A stretch of DNA of 9,324 nt from Kiritimatiellales bacterium (GTDB lineage: Bacteria > Verrucomicrobiota > Kiritimatiellia > Kiritimatiellales > Pontiellaceae), in assembly GCA_030630445.1 (NCBI GenBank), contig DAOVNC010000105.1, positions 1 through 9,324 on the forward strand, written 5' to 3'. This document shows, one piece after another, positions 6,468 to 9,324 of the stretch (position 1 is its first letter; every line of letters begins with the position of its first letter). The translations under genes and the position numbers were made by a program. The notes under the pieces were generated by a model. That model had not been told where the DNA came from and did not search any database. It saw only the letters and a program-made list of their open reading frames with translations.

Positions 6468-7508
6468 ATGAAGAAGATCGTATTGGCGGGGTTGGTTTTT
6501 TGCGGACTGGTTGGGGTGCAGGCCGAGGATCTGGTGATTCAATCCTTGGATAGGAATGGACAGTTGATCTTCAACGAGGTTCCGTATGTTGTAGGCTATC
6601 ATGTGGAACAGGCCTCGTCACTGATGGGATCGTGGGATCGGATTATCGACAATATCCCCCATTCTGGAATGGGCGCCATCACAAGTTCCGTTCCGATGAC
6701 GGCTTCGACAGGTTTTTTCCGGGTGGCTACGGTTCCCCGGTCCGTTCCATCGGGCATGGTCGAGATTCTCGCCGGCACCAACAACGTCACCAATCCAGAT
6801 CCAGAGCTCGGATCCTACTCGCTGACGGTGGATAGGTTCTGCATGGATGCGAATGAGGTGTCACGATCGAATTGGAGCGATGTCTATAACTGGGCGGGCT
6901 TGAACGGCTACACCTTTGACAACGTGGGAAGCGGAAGGGACTCGTACTACCCCGTGGAGCGCGTCAACTGGTACGATTGCGTGAAGTGGTGCAATGCCCG
7001 CAGCGAGATGGAGGGAAAGACCCCTTGCTATACAGTGGGCGGCAGCATCTACAGAACCGGGCAAAGTTCTCCGGTCTGCGATTTCGCCGCCGACGGCTAC
7101 CGCTTGCCAACGTACATCGAGTGGGAATATGCCGCTCGCGGCGGGCCGAGCGGAAAACGTTTCCCGTGGGGCGACACCATCACGCACGATCAGGCAAATT
7201 ATTACAGTGATTCACAATTCGACTATGACATCAGTACCTCACGTGAATTTCACCTAGCGTTTGACGACGGCGGGGCTGGCCCCTATACGAGCCCGGTTGG
7301 GTATTTTTCACCCAACGGCTATGGGCTGTACGACATGGCGGGGAATGTTTGGGAATGGTGCTGGGAGGAGGGTAACACCTCATCGGAACGAATCGTTCTT
7401 GGCGGGGGCTGGAACTTCTTAGCGGACACGGCACGATGTGGTGCCATATACGTAGACGACACGGACTCCGCCACCTACCACACCGGTTTCCGCACGGTCT
7501 GCCGCTGA
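6468..7508 (+). CDS. Secreted SUMF1-domain (formylglycine-generating-enzyme fold) protein, probably not a canonical FGE
   Basis: This 346-residue protein begins with a signal peptide (MKKIVLAGLVFCGLVGVQA, cleavage after A19). Residues 20 to about 90 form a small beta module with the pattern YHVEQASSLMGSW ... GFFRVA. From P94 (PSGMVEILAG) to the end is a SUMF1/FGE-sulfatase domain: VERVNWYDCVKWCNARSE, GYRLPTYIEWEYAARGG, FPWGD, NGYGLYDMAGNVWEWC (D289 to C298), GGGWN and GFRTVCR. True formylglycine-generating enzymes use two copper-binding cysteines in the pattern C-x4-C near the C-terminus. Here only the second is kept (C324 in TARCGAIY); the first position is A319. I therefore infer a non-sulfatase-activating role such as binding or another oxidoreduction. 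It is exported, so it would not meet nascent cytoplasmic sulfatases. Monocistronic in appearance. Start fixed by AAGGGG at 6455. Confidence 0.88.
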   Translation: MKKIVLAGLVFCGLVGVQAEDLVIQSLDRNGQLIFNEVPYVVGYHVEQASSLMGSWDRIIDNIPHSGMGAITSSVPMTASTGFFRVATVPRSVPSGMVEILAGTNNVTNPDPELGSYSLTVDRFCMDANEVSRSNWSDVYNWAGLNGYTFDNVGSGRDSYYPVERVNWYDCVKWCNARSEMEGKTPCYTVGGSIYRTGQSSPVCDFAADGYRLPTYIEWEYAARGGPSGKRFPWGDTITHDQANYYSDSQFDYDISTSREFHLAFDDGGAGPYTSPVGYFSPNGYGLYDMAGNVWEWCWEEGNTSSERIVLGGGWNFLADTARCGAIYVDDTDSATYHTGFRTVCR

Positions 7509-7603
7509 AGGCGACCCGCTCCTGCGGGAGAGCGTATCAGGGGAGCGGAAATACGTGAAATACCAATATGCCCGTATCGAAAACATGCCCCCTTCGGGAG
7601 GCA

Positions 7604-7661
7604 CGTCCTACACCGTTTCTCCTCCATCAACGCCGGCCACTCTGTCCCACATTGTAGGACG
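7604..7661. repeat. 9-bp inverted repeat pair CGTCCTACA / TGTAGGACG
   Basis: The arms at 7604-7612 and 7653-7661 are perfect complements separated by 40 bp. They may be ends of a short repeat unit or a long-range stem. No coding sequence lies between them. Function unknown. Confidence 0.45.
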
Positions 7662-8036
7662 CGGTTCTTTTTGAAAAAAAGGCCGCGTTATTTCGCGGTA
7701 TACTGGCTGTTTCCGTCCCCCTTAAAAAATTTGGTTTTTTCCTACACACCCGGATCCCTCAAAAATGGTGTAGCAACGCTTCACCGACCACCGGGAGGCC
7801 ATGAGCTTGCGATTGATAATTTGCGACAGCAAATAGTGACAAAGGCACGGTTCAAGCGTTCTTTGCAGTGAAGCAGCTTTGATGAGCCGAATATCCCCTT
7901 CTATTGCTCCGGCATGAATAGGTTGAGATTTTGCCGTGAGCCGAAGGCAGGCTTGAGCTTGCGCGCGAAGCATAATTTTACATCGTGAAATAACGACCGG
8001 AGGAAGAGGGTCAAGCAGAGACCAAAGGGATCGGCA

Positions 8037-8096
8037 AAGAACGCAAAGAACCCAAAGATGCTTTTCTCTCCGTTCCTTTGAGTTCTTTGCGTTCTC
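8037..8096. repeat. 21-bp imperfect inverted repeat built from an AAAGAACGC motif
   Basis: The left arm 8037-8057 (contains AAGAACGCAAAGAAC) and right arm 8076-8096 (contains GTTCTTTGCGTTCT) match as reverse complements at 19 of 21 positions, with an 18-nt spacer. Each arm is itself an internal direct repeat of A-A-A-G-A-A-C/C-G-C. Similar 'CAAAGAACGC' runs are, as far as I recall, frequent between genes in PVC genomes, so this is probably one copy of a dispersed repeat. No T-tract of terminator type flanks it. Confidence 0.6.
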
Positions 8097-8189
8097 TTGC
8101 GGCCATCAATTCTTCCAGTACGGGGCTCAACGTTTTCGTGCCGAATCTATAAACAACCCGCTGTTCTTTCATCCACGGTTTTAGGGAAT

Positions 8190-8289
8190 GATCCATAAAT
8201 TTTATAGCCAATCATTTTCTTGTAGGTGGGATCCAAGATCTCGCCACACGGCTAAAAAGCTCTTTCCTCCCGATCCGCGATCATGGATC
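8190..8289. repeat. GATC cluster with 7-bp spacing
   Basis: GATC occurs at 8190, 8230, 8237, 8272, 8279 and 8286. Two blocks, GATCCAAGATC and GATCCGCGATCATGGATC, repeat GATC every 7 bp, and the blocks are themselves 35 bp (five steps) apart. CCGCGATC and GATCACGG also form a near-palindrome around ATG. Confidence 0.6.
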
Positions 8290-8322
8290 ACGGCTACAAT
8301 TTTACGAAAATGCTCTAGCCAT

Positions 8323-8352
8323 AAAAAAAGCTCCCTCGAGGGGAGCTTTTTT
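8323..8352 (-). terminator. Intrinsic terminator of rpsU (bidirectional form)
   Basis: GCTCCC (8330-8335) and GGGAGC (8341-8346) form a GC-rich stem with a short TCGAG loop, flanked by seven A on one side (8323-8329) and six T on the other (8347-8352). Read on the minus strand it lies 20 nt after the rpsU stop codon and ends in a U-run. The symmetrical A/T flanks mean it would also stop any plus-strand transcript entering from the intergenic region. Confidence 0.92.
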
Positions 8353-8371
8353 ACGTCGAGTGCCGCGTCGT

Positions 8372-8557
8372 TTAGTGGCGGATGCTCGGACGGGAGTTTG
8401 CCAGGCGCTTTTTCTTTTCGCTCGGCTTCTCGTAGTGACGCTTCGAGCGCATGGTTTTGAGGATGCCCTCTTTATCCAGCGCCTTCTTGAGGCGGCGTAG
8501 AGCGCGATCCACGCTTTCGCCGCGGCGTACTTTTACTTCACATGTTTCCTGTGCCAT
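8372..8557 (-). CDS. rpsU: 30S ribosomal protein S21 (bS21)
   Basis: This 61-residue basic protein of the small ribosomal subunit helps the 30S particle engage mRNA near the anti-Shine-Dalgarno end of 16S rRNA. The sequence MAQETCEVKVRRGESVDRAL ... LRRLKKALDKEGILKTMR ... RHYEKPSEKKKR is the standard bS21 pattern, and its length is normal for the family (about 55-70). The start is ATG at 8557 going down: a full GGAGGTGA (complement of 8566-8573) is 8 nt upstream. The GTG four codons earlier lies inside that Shine-Dalgarno, so it is not the start. A candidate promoter lies at 8608-8636 and a terminator directly follows, so it appears to be monocistronic. Confidence 0.96.
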   Translation of the reverse strand: MAQETCEVKVRRGESVDRALRRLKKALDKEGILKTMRSKRHYEKPSEKKKRLANSRPSIRH

Positions 8558-8565
8558 ATCTAAAT

Positions 8566-8573
8566 TCACCTCC
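8566..8573 (-). promoter_or_regulatory. Shine-Dalgarno of rpsU
   Basis: The minus strand reads GGAGGTGA here, 8 nt before the ATG at 8557. It settles the start and excludes the overlapping upstream GTG. Confidence 0.85.
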
Positions 8574-8607
8574 CCCGGATCGTTCGGGGTTCTTTTAACG
8601 AGGCGCG

Positions 8608-8636
8608 AAACTATTGAAGCGGATGGGTGAAGTCAA
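8608..8636 (-). promoter_or_regulatory. Candidate sigma-70-type promoter for rpsU
   Basis: On the minus strand TTGACT (complement of 8631-8636) is followed after exactly 17 bp by TAGTTT (complement of 8608-8613). The -35 box is near consensus, the -10 box weak (3 of 6). It would give a leader of about 45 nt before the rpsU start. Based on pattern only. Confidence 0.45.
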
Positions 8637-8685
8637 ACAGATTCACGGATTTCGTTGCCTCGATCAACTTTTCTTGAGGACGGCG

Positions 8686-8714
8686 TTGACGGCTTCCATC
8701 GGCGGTGATACTGT
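8686..8714 (+). promoter_or_regulatory. Candidate promoter for tRNA-Pro
   Basis: TTGACG (8686-8691), a 17-bp spacer and TACTGT (8709-8714) lie just ahead of the tRNA, giving a start near 8721 and a leader of about 25 nt. The -35 box matches 5 of 6 and the -10 box 3 of 6. It is divergent from the candidate rpsU promoter 50 bp away. Confidence 0.45.
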
Positions 8715-8746
8715 CCGTCACTTCAATTTTCCAAGCTTTTTGGAAA

Positions 8747-8823
8747 CGGGGCGTGGCTCAGCCTGGCAGAGCGCTACACTGGGGGTGTAGAGGTCGCTGG
8801 TTCAAATCCAGTCGCCCCGACCA
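8747..8823 (+). tRNA. tRNA-Pro, anticodon GGG
   Basis: A complete 77-nt cloverleaf with encoded CCA. Acceptor arms are CGGGGCG (8747-8753) and CGCCCCG (8813-8819). The D stem is GCTC/GAGC (8756-8759, 8769-8772). The anticodon stem CTACA/TGTAG (8774-8778, 8786-8790) closes the loop CTGGGGG with anticodon GGG at 8781-8783. The T arm is GCTGG-TTCAAAT-CCAGT with one G-U pair. A discriminator A and CCA end at 8823. It reads proline codons CCC and CCU. Confidence 0.96.
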
Positions 8824-9011
8824 CATTCAAAACGATGTTCATGAGATATGCCTGATGGTTTGGCAGATGATGAAAATGCGCGAATCATCCTGAAATAGCC
8901 TGAAAACAGGCCGCATAATGCGCATGGAAGCCGTGATTTGCTGCTGAAGCCGGTTTTACACGGTTTTGGCCTCATAAGGCAGAAGTGACAACGGTTTGGT
9001 ACGACTTTCAG
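8824..9011. other. Intergenic region after tRNA-Pro
   Basis: About 190 bp with no gene I can support. It contains a short hairpin GCCTG-AAAA-CAGGC (8898-8911) followed directly by the palindrome CGCATAATGCG (8912-8922). No T-run follows, so no clear tRNA terminator is seen. No integrase gene and no second copy of the tRNA 3' end are present. Confidence 0.5.
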
Positions 9012-9047
9012 CGCCCTGCAAGCCGAATGCATCAGGCTTGCAGGGCG
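9012..9047. terminator. 13-bp perfect inverted repeat between tRNA-Pro and the methylase, possible terminator
   Basis: CGCCCTGCAAGCC (9012-9024) and GGCTTGCAGGGCG (9035-9047) are perfect reverse complements around a 10-nt loop. The repeat ends 11 bp from the methylase stop codon and lies between converging transcripts. The stem is very stable. The plus-strand side is followed only by a short GTTTCT and the minus-strand side has no U-run, so it is an atypical intrinsic terminator or an mRNA-stabilising 3' hairpin. Confidence 0.6.
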
Positions 9048-9058
9048 GTTTCTCATCC

Positions 9059-9324
9059 CTAGAAGTTCTTGATGATGACCTCTCCCCTCTCAATAGCCCG
9101 GCTCTTTGATGCCGTTCTGGAATTAGCCGCCGAGTACTTCACCTTCACCGTCTTGATCTTGAAGTCGGAGAATATTTCTCGAACCTTTTTATGGTCGTTT
9201 AGGCTGAGAATGAAGCGCCCCTTTATAGAGGAGAGAACCTTGGCCAGGTCGAAATAGTCCTGATGTCCGAACGGGACGGCATATCCTGCCGTGCCGTAGT
9301 ATGGCGGATCGATATAAAAGAGGG
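9059..9324 (-). CDS. D12-class DNA adenine methyltransferase (Dam-like), C-terminal part
   Basis: Reading the minus strand from the right edge gives 87 residues ending at a TAG (complement of 9059-9061). Near the start is FYIDPPYYGTAGYAVPFG, with the DPPY motif (motif IV, catalytic for N6-adenine methylation). It continues with HQDYFDLAKVLSSIKGRF, ILSLNDHKKVREIFSDF and the tail SRAIERGEVIIKNF, matching the C-terminal half of D12/Dam-type enzymes, including phage and solitary ones. It transfers methyl from S-adenosylmethionine to adenine; many members target GATC, but specificity cannot be read from this part. The motif I and target-recognition regions and the start lie outside the window. The gene runs towards tRNA-Pro. 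It could be housekeeping, restriction-modification or prophage-borne. Confidence 0.88.
   Translation of the reverse strand, partial: LFYIDPPYYGTAGYAVPFGHQDYFDLAKVLSSIKGRFILSLNDHKKVREIFSDFKIKTVKVKYSAANSRTASKSRAIERGEVIIKNF

Larger units (their letters stand above)
7509..8322. other. Long intergenic region without a convincing gene, rich in inverted repeats
   Basis: About 810 bp between the SUMF1 gene and the rpsU terminator. Open frames here (for example 7722-7973 and 8011-8211, minus strand) lack ribosome sites and recognisable domains. What it does hold is secondary structure: CCGCTCC/GGAGCGG (7516-7522 with 7542-7548), a UUCG-capped hairpin near 7587-7602, CGTCCTACA/TGTAGGACG (7604-7612 with 7653-7661), CTACAC/GTGTAG (7742-7747 with 7768-7773), ATTTGC/GCAAAT (7819-7824 with 7829-7834), the larger repeat at 8037-8096 and the GATC ladder at 8190-8289. 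The density of such structures suggests dispersed extragenic repeats or remnants of small non-autonomous elements. Confidence 0.6.

Noticed and set aside
7671..7704. Promoter-like TTGAAA ... TATACT pair
   Set aside because: The spacing is 22 bp, too long for a sigma-70 promoter, the intervening sequence is a CCGCG/CGCGG hairpin, and no gene follows on the plus strand.
7722..7973. Minus-strand 83-codon frame in the long intergenic region
   Set aside because: No Shine-Dalgarno precedes it, no domain or signal is recognisable, and it overlaps several inverted repeats. It may be part of a dispersed repeat instead.
8011..8211. Minus-strand 66-codon frame (KEQRVVYRFGTKTLSPVLEE...)
   Set aside because: The first half looks protein-like, but it has no ribosome site and the second half is just the translated AAAGAACGC palindrome. 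I could not support a real gene.
7509..8320. CRISPR array or tandem repeat locus
   Set aside because: The repeats are inverted and varied in sequence. There are no regularly spaced direct repeats of 20-40 bp and no cas gene.
8611..8721. Minus-strand 36-codon frame from GTG (VTDSITADGSRQRRPQEKLI...) ahead of rpsU
   Set aside because: The peptide has ordinary composition, but there is no ribosome site and it overlaps the candidate promoters of both rpsU and tRNA-Pro. It probably arises by chance in this short stretch.
8802..9056. Minus-strand 84-codon frame covering the tRNA 3' end and the 13-bp inverted repeat
   Set aside because: It runs through a tRNA gene and a structured repeat, has no start signal, and no recognisable domain.

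Overview
This window comes from a bacterium of the Planctomycetes-Verrucomicrobia-Chlamydiae type, most likely Kiritimatiellota or Verrucomicrobiota (a Pontiella-like marine polysaccharide degrader). That placement is an inference from gene content: a PEP-CTERM surface protein, a multidomain secreted PIG-L deacetylase with thrombospondin-type-3 calcium motifs, a SUMF1-domain secreted protein and a recurring 'S-x-x-L-x-x-W ... FYRL' module. No marker in the window fixes the species.

Layout. (1) Bases 1 to about 1350 are the right part of an IS21-family insertion sequence. It holds the 3' end of istA, which an in-frame amber codon interrupts, an apparently intact istB, and a right end with two TGCACTTTT repeats. 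(2) Bases 1442-5884 hold three co-directional genes: a large secreted PIG-L/LmbE deacetylase, a membrane acyltransferase of the heparan-alpha-glucosaminide N-acetyltransferase (HGSNAT/DUF5009) type, and a small PEP-CTERM protein. The N-terminal ~190 residues of the first and most of the third are clear paralogues. A strong intrinsic terminator follows. (3) Bases 5952-6206 are an orphan C-terminal fragment of another secreted protein. (4) Bases 6468-7508 encode a secreted SUMF1 (formylglycine-enzyme-fold) protein that lacks one of the two catalytic cysteines. (5) Bases 7509-8322 have no convincing gene but many inverted repeats and a run of GATC sites at 7-bp steps. (6) Bases 8323-8823 are core genome: rpsU (minus strand) with its terminator, and a tRNA-Pro(GGG), with candidate divergent promoters between them. 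(7) From 9059 to the right edge is the 3' end of a D12-class (Dam-like) DNA adenine methylase on the minus strand, just after a 13-bp perfect inverted repeat.

How the genes might work together (inference). The PIG-L protein would remove N-acetyl groups from amino-sugar polymers or glycoconjugates outside the cytoplasmic membrane. The HGSNAT-like membrane protein could acetylate amino sugars across the membrane. The small PEP-CTERM protein carries the same surface module as the deacetylase but with a sorting/anchor tail. This looks like a small surface N-acetyl-sugar locus, possibly with a shared glycan target. The IS, the orphan fragment and the repeat-rich intergenic DNA show that the region has been rearranged.
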